Part shown: positions 26,085 to 34,395 of the stretch, one piece after another
How the letters are laid out: each line of letters begins with the position of its first letter
Position numbering within the stretch: position 1 is the first letter of the stretch
Notes under the pieces: generated by a model
Seen by the model: the letters and a program-made list of their open reading frames with translations, nothing else
What the model was told of the DNA's origin: nothing
Database searches by the model: none
Made by a program: the position numbers and the translations under genes
From: Streptomyces prunicolor NBRC 13075
Lineage (GTDB): Bacteria > Actinomycetota > Actinomycetes > Streptomycetales > Streptomycetaceae
Assembly: GCF_000367365.1 (NCBI RefSeq)
Contig: NZ_BARF01000091.1
Span: forward strand, 60,740 to 124,739
DNA length: 64,000 nt
Reading direction: 5' to 3'

Positions 26085-26130
26085 GTGTGTCCGGGGTCCG
26101 TTCCTCTCCACGAGAAGGAACCAAGGACCC

Positions 26131-28026
26131 ATGCATCTGGACGACCTGCTCCGCGATCCCCGCCCGTTCGCCCTGCTGCGCCGTCGCACCCCGGGCCACG
26201 ACCACGACGTGATCGAGGTCATGCTCGGCCCGGTCGCCTCCTACGACCGCCTCGCCGACCTCCCGGCCGAGGGCCTGGCCCTGATCCCCTACCGCCAGAT
26301 CCGCGAACGCGGCTTCGACGTCCGCGACGACGGCACCCCGCTGACCTTCCTCACCCCCGAGGAGTCGTACGAGATCCCGCTCGCCGACGCCCTGGAACAG
26401 CTGCCCGCGCACGAGGTCCGGGTCGAGGGCGGTGGCTTCGACGTGGACGACGAGGCCTACGGCGAGATCGTCGGGCGCGTGCTGCGGGAGGAGATCGGGC
26501 GGGGCGAGGGCGCCAACTTCGTCATCCGGCGGACGTACGAGGGGGAGATCCCGGGGTACGGCAGGGCCGAGGCGCTGGCGTTGTTCCGGCGGCTGCTGGT
26601 CGGGGAGCGGGGCGCGTACTGGACGTTCGTCGTGCACACGGGCGAGCGGACGCTCGTGGGCGCGAGCCCCGAGGTACACGTCCGGATGTCCGGCGGGACC
26701 GTCGTGATGAACCCGATCAGCGGGACGTACCGCTATCCCGCCGAAGGGCCGACGCCCGAGCACCTCCTGACCTTCCTCGCCGACGGCAAGGAGATCGAGG
26801 AGCTGTCGATGGTCGTCGACGAGGAGCTCAAGATGATGTGCACGGTCGGCGACATGGGCGGGGTCGTGATCGGACCGCGGCTGAGCGAGATGGCCCATCT
26901 CGCGCACACCGAGTACGAGTTGCGCGGCCGTTCCTCGCTGGACGTGCGCGAGGTCCTGAAGGAGACGATGTTCGCGGCGACCGTCACCGGCTCGCCCGTG
27001 CAGAACGCCTGCCGGGTCATCGAGCGGCACGAGGTCGGCGGGCGCGGCTACTACGCCGGTGCGCTGGCGCTGCTCGGCCGCGACTCCGGCGGCGCCCAGA
27101 CCCTCGACTCCCCCATCCTCATCCGCACCGCCGACATCGACCCGTCCGGCCGGCTGCGGGTACCGGTCGGTGCCACCCTGGTCCGCGGTTCGAACCCGGC
27201 GAGCGAGGTCGCGGAGACCCACGCGAAGGCGGCGGGGGTCCTGGCGGCTCTCGGCGTACGACCGTCCCGGCCGCGTGACGAGAGCACGCGCCCCCGGCTG
27301 GCCGACGACCCGCGTGTGCGTGCCGCGCTCGACGGGCGCCGGTCCTCGCTCGCCCCGTTCTGGCTGCGGATGCAGGAGCGGTCCGAGGAACTGACCGGGC
27401 ACGCGCTGGTCGTCGACGGGGAGGACACCTTCACGGCGATGCTGGCGCATGTGCTGCGGTCGAGCGGCCTTGAGGTGACCGTGCGGCGGTACGACGAGGA
27501 GGGGCTGCGGGAGGCGGCGCTCGCGCACGAGGGCCCGGTGGTGCTGGGACCGGGGCCGGGCGACCCCTCCGACGCGGCCGACCCGAAGATGCGCTTCCTG
27601 CGAACGCTGACCACCGAGCTCGTCCGGGCGAACCGGCACGGTGTCCTCGGCGTGTGCCTCGGGCACGAGCTGATCGCGGCGGAGCTGGGGCTGGAGATCG
27701 TACGGAAGGAGGTTCCGTACCAGGGGGCGCAGACGGCGATCGACCTGTTCGGGAGGGAGGAGATCGTCGGCTTCTACAACAGCTTCGTGGCGCGGTGTGA
27801 CGACGAGGCCGCCGCTGAACTGGCCGCCCATGGTGTGGAGTTGAGCCGGAGCGCGAGTGGGGAAGTGCACGCACTGCGGGGGCCCGGGTTCGCCGGGGTC
27901 CAGTTCCACCCGGAGTCCGTCCTGACGCTCAACGGGGCAGTTGTCGTACGGGAGTTGGTGGGTCAGTTGCGCGGGACGAGCGCAAGGTCGGTGTTGTCGA
28001 AGCCGGTGGAGCGCCGGACGGGCTGA
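26131..28026 (+). CDS. trpE: Fused anthranilate synthase TrpE-TrpG
   Basis: 631 residues. Residues ~1-410 are TrpE-like with NPISGTYRYPAEGPTP, DEELKMMCTVGDMGGVVIGP and SPVQNACRVIERHE. Residues ~430-620 are the glutamine amidotransferase TrpG, with VLGPGPGDPSD, the nucleophile Cys in GVCLGHELIA, and the His-x-Glu end in GVQFHPESVLT. The enzyme converts chorismate and glutamine to anthranilate, the entry to tryptophan. Controlled by the upstream leader peptide and attenuator. In S. coelicolor the matching gene is trpE2 (SCO2117) from memory. trpD lies 28 kb away in this window. Confidence 0.95.
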   Translation: MHLDDLLRDPRPFALLRRRTPGHDHDVIEVMLGPVASYDRLADLPAEGLALIPYRQIRERGFDVRDDGTPLTFLTPEESYEIPLADALEQLPAHEVRVEGGGFDVDDEAYGEIVGRVLREEIGRGEGANFVIRRTYEGEIPGYGRAEALALFRRLLVGERGAYWTFVVHTGERTLVGASPEVHVRMSGGTVVMNPISGTYRYPAEGPTPEHLLTFLADGKEIEELSMVVDEELKMMCTVGDMGGVVIGPRLSEMAHLAHTEYELRGRSSLDVREVLKETMFAATVTGSPVQNACRVIERHEVGGRGYYAGALALLGRDSGGAQTLDSPILIRTADIDPSGRLRVPVGATLVRGSNPASEVAETHAKAAGVLAALGVRPSRPRDESTRPRLADDPRVRAALDGRRSSLAPFWLRMQERSEELTGHALVVDGEDTFTAMLAHVLRSSGLEVTVRRYDEEGLREAALAHEGPVVLGPGPGDPSDAADPKMRFLRTLTTELVRANRHGVLGVCLGHELIAAELGLEIVRKEVPYQGAQTAIDLFGREEIVGFYNSFVARCDDEAAAELAAHGVELSRSASGEVHALRGPGFAGVQFHPESVLTLNGAVVVRELVGQLRGTSARSVLSKPVERRTG

Positions 28027-28066
28027 GCTGCCCGGCCGACGCCCGGAGTGCGGCCACGGCTCAGCC
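28021..28066. terminator. Convergent terminator containing both stop codons
   Basis: GGCTGAGC and GCTCAGCC close a hairpin in the 34-base gap between trpEG and pfkA. The TrpEG stop is in one arm and the PfkA stop in the other; inner pairing GGCCG/CGGCC extends the stem. It can act on both strands. Confidence 0.6.
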
Positions 28067-29089
28067 GAAGAACACCCCGACCTCCTCGTACAACTTCGGG
28101 TCGACCGTCTTCAGTTGGGCCGTGGCCTCCGCGATCGGTACCCGGATGATGTCCGTGCCGCGCAGGGCGACCATCTTGCCGAAGTCGCCGTCGCGGACGG
28201 CCTCGATGGCGTGCAGGCCGAAGCGGGTGGCGAGCCAGCGGTCGAAGGCGCTGGGTGTGCCGCCGCGCTGGATGTGGCCGAGGACGGTGGTGCGGGCCTC
28301 CTTGCCGGTGCGCTTCTCGATCTCCTTGGCCAGCCACTCGCCGACGCCGGACAGCCGGACGTGCCCGTAGGAGTCGAGGGTCCCGTCCTTCAGCACGACG
28401 TCGCCGTCCTTGGGCATGGCCCCCTCCGCGACGACCACGATCGGGGCGTACGACGCCTTGAAGCGCGAGGTGATCCAGCCGCACACCTGCTCGACGTCGA
28501 AGCGCTGCTCGGGGATGAGGATGACGTTGGCGCCGCCCGCGAGTCCGGAGTGGATGGCGATCCAGCCCGCGTGCCGGCCCATCACCTCGCAGACGAGGAC
28601 CCGCATGTGCGACTCGGCCGTGGTGTGCAGCCGGTCGATCGCCTCGGTGGCGATGCCCACGGCGGTGTCGAAGCCGAAGGTGTAGTCGGTGGCGGACAGG
28701 TCGTTGTCGATGGTCTTCGGTACGCCGACGCATGGCACGCCGTACTCGTCCGAGAGCCGCGCGGCCACGCCCAGGGTGTCCTCGCCGCCGATCACGATGA
28801 GCGCGTCGACCTCCTGCGCGGCGAGGTTGGCCTTGATCCGGCTGATGCCGTTCTCCAGCTTCAGCGGGTTGGTGCGGGAGGAGCCGAGGATGGTGCCGCC
28901 GCGGGGCAGGATGCCGCGCACCGCGGGGATGTCGAGCCGGACGGTGTCGCCTTCGAGTGGGCCTCGCCAGCCGTCCCGGTAGCCGACGAAGCCGTAGCCG
29001 TACTCCTGCACGCCCTTGCGGACGATGCCCCGGATGACGGCGTTGAGTCCGGGGCAGTCGCCGCCTCCGGTCAGTACTCCGACGCGCAT
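28061..29089 (-). CDS. pfkA: 6-phosphofructokinase
   Basis: 342 residues. N-terminal MRVGVLTGGGDCPGLNAVIR binds ATP, VPKTIDNDL holds the catalytic aspartate and Lys, VCEVMGRHAGWIA binds fructose 6-phosphate, and VLGHIQRGGTPSAFDR is the second sugar-binding block. The active-site loop reads VIGGEDTL, as in the actinobacterial group III enzymes; whether ATP or PPi is used is not certain, but homologues in Streptomyces use ATP. Cytoplasmic, upper glycolysis. AT-rich direct repeats lie upstream of its start. Confidence 0.95.
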   Translation of the reverse strand: MRVGVLTGGGDCPGLNAVIRGIVRKGVQEYGYGFVGYRDGWRGPLEGDTVRLDIPAVRGILPRGGTILGSSRTNPLKLENGISRIKANLAAQEVDALIVIGGEDTLGVAARLSDEYGVPCVGVPKTIDNDLSATDYTFGFDTAVGIATEAIDRLHTTAESHMRVLVCEVMGRHAGWIAIHSGLAGGANVILIPEQRFDVEQVCGWITSRFKASYAPIVVVAEGAMPKDGDVVLKDGTLDSYGHVRLSGVGEWLAKEIEKRTGKEARTTVLGHIQRGGTPSAFDRWLATRFGLHAIEAVRDGDFGKMVALRGTDIIRVPIAEATAQLKTVDPKLYEEVGVFFG

Positions 29090-29167
29090 GGAAATATCCC
29101 TTCGCCGCGGTTTCCTGTGAGAGCCACGCTAATGGTGATCCAGGTCACAGAGGGATGGGCGGGAAGG

Positions 29168-29228
29168 TCAATTCCGAGATCAATTCCGTTGAATTGTCCG
29201 GGAGTTGATCTACGCATCGGATCAACTC
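29168..29228. promoter_or_regulatory. AT-rich repeats and hairpin between macR and pfkA
   Basis: TCAATTCCG occurs twice 12 bases apart, beginning at 29168 and 29180, followed by an inverted GAATTG at 29191-29196. A perfect 9-bp inverted repeat (GAGTTGATC, 29202-29228) follows, 7 bases past the macR stop, and looks like the macR terminator. The repeat cluster stands about 80 bases before the pfkA start and may be its operator. Confidence 0.45.
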
Positions 29229-29234
29229 GTGCGT

Positions 29235-29912
29235 CTACGCGTCGTCGAGGCCGCGCTCTATGGCGTACCGGACCAGCTCCACCCGGTTGTGCAACTGGAG
29301 CTTGCCCAGGGTGTTTTGGACGTGGTTCTGGACCGTGCGGTGCGAGATGACCAGGCGTTCGGCGATCTGCTTGTAGCTCAGGCCCTTGGCGACCAGGCGC
29401 AGCACTTCGGTCTCGCGGTCGGTGAGTTGGGGTGCCTTGGGCCGGTCGCCGTCGGTGACCGGTGCCGGGTCGGAGGCCAGGCGGCGGTACTCACCGAGGA
29501 CCAGTCCGGCGAGGCCCGGGGTGAACACCGGGTCGCCGACCGCCGTGCGCCGCACCGCGTCCAACAGCTCTTCCGTGGAAGCCGACTTGAGCAGATAGCC
29601 GGTCGCGCCGGACTTCACCGCCTCCAGGACGTCGGCGTGCTCGCCGCTCGCGGAGAGGACGAGGACACGCAACGCCGGGTTGGCGCCCACCAGTTCCTTG
29701 CAGACCTGGACGCCGGGCATCTGCGGCAGGTTCAGGTCCAGGACGAGGACGTCCGGGGCGGCGGCCTTCGCTCGACGTACCGCCTGCTCGCCGTCACCGG
29801 CGGTGGCGACCACGTCGAAGCCGGACTCGGCCAGGTCGCGGGCGACCGCGTCGCGCCACATCGGGTGGTCGTCGACCACCATGACCCTGATCGGGCCCCG
29901 CTGCTCACTCAT
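29235..29912 (-). CDS. macR: NarL/LuxR-type response regulator MacR
   Basis: 225 residues. Receiver domain: VMVVDDHPMWRD acidic pair at 14-15, phosphoacceptor Asp59 in VLVLDLNLPQMPG, Ser in VLVLSASGEHAD, Lys in GYLLKSAS. The LuxR helix-turn-helix lies at residues ~155-215 (LTDRETEVLRLVAKGLSYKQ). It overlaps the sensor kinase gene by 4 bases. From memory, MacRS (SCO2120/SCO2121) of S. coelicolor controls membrane proteins needed for morphogenesis and affects actinorhodin; the assignment here rests on position and type. Confidence 0.85.
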   Translation of the reverse strand: MSEQRGPIRVMVVDDHPMWRDAVARDLAESGFDVVATAGDGEQAVRRAKAAAPDVLVLDLNLPQMPGVQVCKELVGANPALRVLVLSASGEHADVLEAVKSGATGYLLKSASTEELLDAVRRTAVGDPVFTPGLAGLVLGEYRRLASDPAPVTDGDRPKAPQLTDRETEVLRLVAKGLSYKQIAERLVISHRTVQNHVQNTLGKLQLHNRVELVRYAIERGLDDA

Positions 29913-31129
29913 CGTGTTCCCGCCTTCCCCCGCGCTTTCGGTACTTTCAACTCAACTTCCGTGCCCTGCCCGGGAATCGAGACCAGCTCCGCGCTGCCCC
30001 CGAGGTCCCGCAACCGCCCCCGGATCGACAGCGCGACCCCGAGCCGCCCCTCCCCCTCGGCCTGCGCGAGCCGCCCCTCGGGAATCCCGGGCCCGTCGTC
30101 CCGCACGGTCACCACGACCTCCCGGGGTTCGTCCTCGACCAGGATCCACGCCCGCGCGTCCGCACCGGCATGCCTGCGCACATTGTCCAGGGCGGCACCG
30201 ACAGCGGCGGCCAACTCCTTCGCGGCAGGCGCGGGCAACGGCACCGGAGCCCCCGGCTCGGCGAAACTCACCTTGGCGGCGGCATACGGCGCGAGCAACG
30301 CCCGCAGATCGACCGGCCCGTCGTCGGCCTCGTCCACTTCCACTTCTACGGCTCTCACGACCGCGCCCTCCGCCGCGTCCAGCGAGACCCGGGACACGGG
30401 CACCAGGGCGCCGGAGACCAGGGTGCGCAGCGCGATCTCCTGTTCGCCCGCCATCCGGCCCAGCTCGCCCGCCTCGCCGCCGAGCACGGCACCGCGCCGC
30501 TGGACCATCGCCAGTACCTGGAGGACACCGTCGTGGATGTCCCGGGCGAGCCGCTCCCGTTCCCGGGTGGTGGCCTCGATCTCCAGGGCGCGGGCAAGGG
30601 TGCGCTCGGAGGCCCGGGCGACCTCCACGACGTAGCCGATGGCGATGGAGGCGACCCAGACGAGGACCACGTTGTGGACGGTGTCGCGGGCCGGGGAGCC
30701 GCGCTCGATCAGGTTGGCGGCGGCGACCGGTGTGGAGGCGAACGCGGCCCAGCGCCAGCCGCCCTTGATGGCGTAGGCGAGGACCGAACCGGCGGTCCAT
30801 ATCGACGGCAGGGTGGGGCCGCCGCCCGAGATGTGGTGGTCGTCGGCCGCGAGCGGGGTGAGGACGATGCCGGTCAGCGCGATCGCGAGGTCGACGGCGA
30901 GGAAGCGCTTGGTGCAGGCGACCGCGCTCTGCACCCGAGGCAGGGTGGCGAGCGTCCACACGAACAGGACGACGTAGAAGGCGATGGCGATGCCCGGACG
31001 GTCGAACTCGTCGTAGGCGGAGGCGAAGAGCCCGATCGCGTACAGCATGGTCAGCACGCGGTAGCCGCTCAGGGCACGCCACAGCGGCTGTTCCACGGAC
31101 ATTCTGACGACGCGCACCTGCTTGGCCAT
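29909..31129 (-). CDS. macS: MacS-family sensor histidine kinase
   Basis: 406 residues. The N-terminal half holds about five membrane helices (YRVLTMLYAIGLFASAY to VVLVWVASIAIGYVVEVA) with little extracellular sequence. The HisKA_3 motif ERLARDIHDGVLQVLAMVQ carries the phosphorylated His near residue 199. The ATPase domain has VGAALDNVRRHAG (N box) and VTVRDDGPGIPEG (G1 box). It phosphorylates MacR, encoded 4 bases into its end. An ATG at codon 10 is an alternative start. Signal unknown; an intramembrane sensor is likely. Confidence 0.87.
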   Translation of the reverse strand: MAKQVRVVRMSVEQPLWRALSGYRVLTMLYAIGLFASAYDEFDRPGIAIAFYVVLFVWTLATLPRVQSAVACTKRFLAVDLAIALTGIVLTPLAADDHHISGGGPTLPSIWTAGSVLAYAIKGGWRWAAFASTPVAAANLIERGSPARDTVHNVVLVWVASIAIGYVVEVARASERTLARALEIEATTRERERLARDIHDGVLQVLAMVQRRGAVLGGEAGELGRMAGEQEIALRTLVSGALVPVSRVSLDAAEGAVVRAVEVEVDEADDGPVDLRALLAPYAAAKVSFAEPGAPVPLPAPAAKELAAAVGAALDNVRRHAGADARAWILVEDEPREVVVTVRDDGPGIPEGRLAQAEGEGRLGVALSIRGRLRDLGGSAELVSIPGQGTEVELKVPKARGKAGTR

Positions 31130-31160
31130 GGCCCCCTACCCCCGACACAGACCGGCCCAC

Positions 31161-31922
31161 CTAGGGGCTCGTCTGCTCCTTCTCCGTCTGTGCGAGTGCG
31201 GCCTTCGCCGCCTTGTCCGCTTCCTTGTCGGCCTTCGCCGCTTCCGCGATCTGCCGCTTGGCGGCGGTCGCGTAGATGTCGACGTACTCCTGGCCGGAGA
31301 GCTTCATGATCTCGTACATGACCTCGTCGGTCACCGCGCGGAGGACGAAACGGTCGTGCTCCATGCCGTTGTACCGGCTGAAGTCGAGCGGCTTGCCGAT
31401 CCGGATGCCGGGCCGCATCAGCTTCGGCATGACCTTGCCGGGCGGCTGGATCTTCTCCGTGTCGATCATCGCGACCGGGATCACCGGAGCGCCGGTGGCG
31501 AGCGCCACGCGCGCGAGGCCGCCGGGCTTGCCACGGTACAGACGCCCGTCCGGGGAGCGCGTGCCCTCCGGATAGATACCGAACAGCTCACCGCGCTCCA
31601 GGACGTCGATCCCGGCCTTGATCGCGGCCTCGCCCGCCCCACGCGCACCGGAGCGGTCCACCGGAAGCTGGCCGGCGCCTTTGAAGAACGCGGCCGTCAG
31701 CTTGCCCTTCACCCCGGGGGTCGTGAAGTACTCGGCCTTCGCGATGAAGGTCACCTTGCGGTCCAGGACCGCGGGCAGGAAGAACGAGTCCGAGAACGAG
31801 AGGTGGTTGCTCGCCAGGATGGCGGCACCCTCGTCCGGAATGTTCTCCATGCCCTCCACCCAGGGTCGGAAGGCGACCTTCAGCGGTCCCCCGATGGCGA
31901 CCTTCATCGTGCCGTACAACAA
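31161..31922 (-). CDS. PlsC-type 1-acylglycerol-3-phosphate acyltransferase
   Basis: 253 residues if started at TTG, which has GGGAGG 7 bases upstream; the N-terminus then lines up with mycobacterial Rv2182c. An ATG 5 codons inside is the alternative. Acyltransferase motifs: block I NHLSFSDSFFLP (HX4D form HLSFSD), block II-III GIYPEGTRSPDGRLYRGKPG and block IV VIPVAMI. It transfers an acyl chain to lysophosphatidic acid at the membrane. The C-terminus is an Ala/Lys/Glu-rich helix. The position corresponds to Rv2182c. Confidence 0.9.
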   Translation of the reverse strand: MLYGTMKVAIGGPLKVAFRPWVEGMENIPDEGAAILASNHLSFSDSFFLPAVLDRKVTFIAKAEYFTTPGVKGKLTAAFFKGAGQLPVDRSGARGAGEAAIKAGIDVLERGELFGIYPEGTRSPDGRLYRGKPGGLARVALATGAPVIPVAMIDTEKIQPPGKVMPKLMRPGIRIGKPLDFSRYNGMEHDRFVLRAVTDEVMYEIMKLSGQEYVDIYATAAKRQIAEAAKADKEADKAAKAALAQTEKEQTSP

Positions 31923-32099
31923 CCGAGTGCCTCCCGTTTCCGTCGATCAGACCTTAACCCGGAGCACTGTCAAAGGACCCGACGACCCTGGTCGGTGTCA
32001 GTGCGGTCGCGTACGGTTAACCGCACCTGGACTTGTTCAGACCCCTCTCATGAACACGCGTCTCACCACCACGCCCTTCTCATGAACAGGAGACCGAAG

Positions 32100-32912
32100 G
32101 TGCCGGTCCTCCCCGGAGCCGAGCCGTACCGCCACGAGGGCGGGGAGGTCGGAGTGCTCCTCTGCCACGGCTTCACCGGTTCCCCGCAGTCGCTGCGCCC
32201 CTGGGCGGAGCATCTGGCCGAGCGCGGCCTCACCGTGTCGCTGCCGCTGCTGCCCGGGCACGGCACCCGCTGGGAGGACATGCAGCTCACCGGCTGGCAG
32301 GACTGGTACGCGGAGGTGGACCGCGAGCTGCGCGCCCTGCGCGGGCGCTGCTCACAGGTCTTCGTCGCGGGCCTGTCCATGGGCGGCGCGCTGGCGCTGC
32401 GGCTGGCCGCGAAGCACGGCGACGAGATCAGCGGTGTCGTGGTCGTCAACCCCGGTATCAAGGTGCACGGCCTCGCGGCGTACGCCCTTCCGGTGGCCCG
32501 CCACTTGGTGCGTACGGCGCCCGGTATCGCCAGCGACATCGCGAAGGAGGGCAGCGAGGAGGTCGGGTACGACAAGGTGCCGCTGCACTCCGCGCACTCC
32601 CTGCGTAACTTCTTCCGGCTGGTCGACCGTGAGCTTCCGCAGGTCACCCAGCCGCTCCTGCTGCTGCACAGCGCCCAGGACCATGTGGTTCCGCCGGCCG
32701 ACTCGGCTCGTGTCCTCAGTCGGGTTTCCTCGACCGACGTGACGGAGATCCTGCTGGAACAGAGCTACCACGTCGCGACGTTGGACCACGACGCGGACCG
32801 GATTTTCGAGGAGAGCTTCGCGTTCATCGGCCGGCTCGCACCCAGTGCCGGCAAGCAGGTGTCCGACACGGGCCGGGTGAGCGAGCAGGAAGGGACGGCC
32901 ACAGGTGGCTGA
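32100..32912 (+). CDS. Alpha/beta hydrolase (carboxylesterase / monoacylglycerol lipase type)
   Basis: 270 residues from GTG with CAGGAG 7 bases upstream; an ATG 6 codons earlier would put that site inside the gene. The oxyanion region is LLCHGFTGSPQSLRPWA, the nucleophile elbow is FVAGLSMGGALAL (Gly-Leu-Ser-Met-Gly), the acid is in LHSAQDHVVPP and the His in LEQSYHVATLDHD. The arrangement matches Est30-type carboxylesterases and bacterial monoacylglycerol lipases. Beside an acyltransferase it may turn over lipid acyl chains, which is inference. Overlaps the next gene by 8 bases. Confidence 0.88.
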   Translation: MPVLPGAEPYRHEGGEVGVLLCHGFTGSPQSLRPWAEHLAERGLTVSLPLLPGHGTRWEDMQLTGWQDWYAEVDRELRALRGRCSQVFVAGLSMGGALALRLAAKHGDEISGVVVVNPGIKVHGLAAYALPVARHLVRTAPGIASDIAKEGSEEVGYDKVPLHSAHSLRNFFRLVDRELPQVTQPLLLLHSAQDHVVPPADSARVLSRVSSTDVTEILLEQSYHVATLDHDADRIFEESFAFIGRLAPSAGKQVSDTGRVSEQEGTATGG

Positions 32913-33531
32913 GCACGACTCCGACCGCGAGGGCCTCGAACCGGACGAGCAGGGCGTCCCGTTCGACGAGGAGGCCGCGTGGGCCGCGATCGTCGCCGGG
33001 TACGGCGAGGAGCCCAAGGATCCGCCGGGCGCCAAGCCGTTCAAGTCGATCGAGGACCTGGCGCTGCTCGATCCCGAGAAGAACGACGAGCAGCCGAAGG
33101 CCAAGGATCCGGACAAGGGCAACAAGGCCAAGGACAAAGGCGCGGGCAAGGACAAGGGTGCCGAGGAACCGCCGGCGCCCGCGAAGCCGTTGGGCAGTTC
33201 GGTGTCCTTCGCGCCCGGTGTCGGCGGTCCCCGTGACTTCACCTCGCCGGACTCCTCCGAGGAGGACTTCGACGAGGACGACGAGGGCCACTTCGTACCG
33301 CCGGAGCCGCCGCCGCTGCCGGACGCCGACACGACCGCCAAGTTCGCCTGGCTCGGGGTGATCGGCGGGCCGATCCTGCTGCTGCTGGCGGTGCTGCTCA
33401 GCTGGGACATGACCTGGTGGCTGGCGACCATCGGGATCGGCGGGTTCCTGGGCGGGTTCGGCACGTTGGTGATGCGGATGCGGACGGATGAGGAGGACGG
33501 GGACGATCCGGGGCGGGGCGCGGTCGTCTGA
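32905..33531 (+). CDS. Acidic/Lys-rich protein with two C-terminal membrane helices
   Basis: 208 residues, GTG start overlapping the hydrolase gene by 8 bases. Residues 1-140 are highly charged and low-complexity: DKGNKAKDKGAGKDKG, then acidic EEDFDEDDEGHF and PPEPPPLPDAD. Two hydrophobic helices follow (AWLGVIGGPILLLLAVLLSW and WLATIGIGGFLGGFGTLVM). A cytoplasmic disordered arm anchored in the membrane is likely. No family with known function is recognised. It forms a two-gene operon with the hydrolase and stops one base from the convergent EEP gene. Confidence 0.75.
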   Translation: MAEHDSDREGLEPDEQGVPFDEEAAWAAIVAGYGEEPKDPPGAKPFKSIEDLALLDPEKNDEQPKAKDPDKGNKAKDKGAGKDKGAEEPPAPAKPLGSSVSFAPGVGGPRDFTSPDSSEEDFDEDDEGHFVPPEPPPLPDADTTAKFAWLGVIGGPILLLLAVLLSWDMTWWLATIGIGGFLGGFGTLVMRMRTDEEDGDDPGRGAVV

Positions 33532-33532
33532 C

Positions 33533-34291
33533 CTAGCGAACTGCCGGGATCTTGAGGGCGGCCAGCACCGGGAAGTGGTCGGTGGCCGCCCTCACGTCTG
33601 CCTCCGTGACGCCGGGCAGCCCGAGCGGCACCCCGCAGCCCAGTACCTCGATGCCCTGCGTCGCGAAGATCGCGTCGATGCGCTGGAAGGGGTTGCCTGG
33701 GGTCCAGGTGTTCTCGTCGCCCCAGGGGGCGGTGGCCCAGCAGTCCTGGAGTTTCTTGGCCAGGCGCTCGAAAGTCCGGCCGTCGGGGCGGTCGTTGAGG
33801 TCGCCGCCCGCGATCACGTGGTCCACGCCCATGCCGGCCAGCCGGTCGAGGAGCATGCCGCCCTGTTCGTAGCGTTCGTCCTGGCGGAGGCTGAGGTGAC
33901 AGCTGAGGACGCCCAGGCGAGTGCCGCCGATCCGTACGACCGCGGTGGCGAAGCCGCGTCGGTGTTGGCCGGGGGTCAGTGGCAGGAGTACGTCCTCCGT
34001 GCGCTCGACCGTTGCCCGGAGTGAGCACAACAGCGCCGGGCCCGCTGCGGTGCCTCCGCCGGAGAGGACCACCAGGCCTGAGGCCAGGGCGAGGCGGGCC
34101 AGCTTCTTGCGCCAGCGGAAGAAGAGGGGGGCCTCTTGGATCAGGACGAGGTCGGGGGCGCAGGCCTTGATGACTCGGGCCAGGGCGGCTGTGTCGTCGC
34201 GCATCGAGCGGATGTTGTAGCTCAGGACGCGGATGATCGCTGAACCGTCGGGTTCGGTGCGGGAGTTGGGGAGCGGCGCCATGTGGATCAA
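33533..34291 (-). CDS. Endonuclease/exonuclease/phosphatase family protein
   Basis: 252 residues. The EEP fold is shown by VLSYNIRSMRDD, with catalytic Asn, LVLIQEAPLFF with the metal Glu, HVIAGGDLNDRPD with Asp-Leu-Asn, and ATDHFPVLAALK with the last Asp-His. The family covers DNA/RNA nucleases and phospholipid phosphatases, and a precise substrate cannot be assigned. No signal peptide. It is convergent with the membrane protein gene and the stop codons are almost touching. In the same direction as glkA but separated by a dispersed repeat. Confidence 0.88.
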   Translation of the reverse strand: MIHMAPLPNSRTEPDGSAIIRVLSYNIRSMRDDTAALARVIKACAPDLVLIQEAPLFFRWRKKLARLALASGLVVLSGGGTAAGPALLCSLRATVERTEDVLLPLTPGQHRRGFATAVVRIGGTRLGVLSCHLSLRQDERYEQGGMLLDRLAGMGVDHVIAGGDLNDRPDGRTFERLAKKLQDCWATAPWGDENTWTPGNPFQRIDAIFATQGIEVLGCGVPLGLPGVTEADVRAATDHFPVLAALKIPAVR

Positions 34292-34343
34292 TCTACGCCT
34301 GACAGCTCGGGGCGCGAGGTACGTGGGCGACTGCCGGTCGTGC

Positions 34344-34373
34344 GTGGCTGGTCGCGCAGTTCCCCGCGCCCCT
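34344..34373 (+). repeat. Dispersed 30-nt element, copy 1
   Basis: GTGGCTGGTCGCGCAGTTCC followed by CCGCGCCCCT, then TTAAAAG. Identical elements occur at three other places in this window, all behind gene 3' ends. This one lies 23 bases beyond the glkA stop. Confidence 0.85.
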
Positions 34374-34395
34374 TAAAAGCAGAAAGCAAGGTGGG

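Noticed and set aside
25882..27909. N-terminal extension of DAHP synthase antisense to trpEG
   Set aside because: The frame runs through the trp leader region and trpEG; the GTG at 25881 gives the normal 450-residue enzyme.
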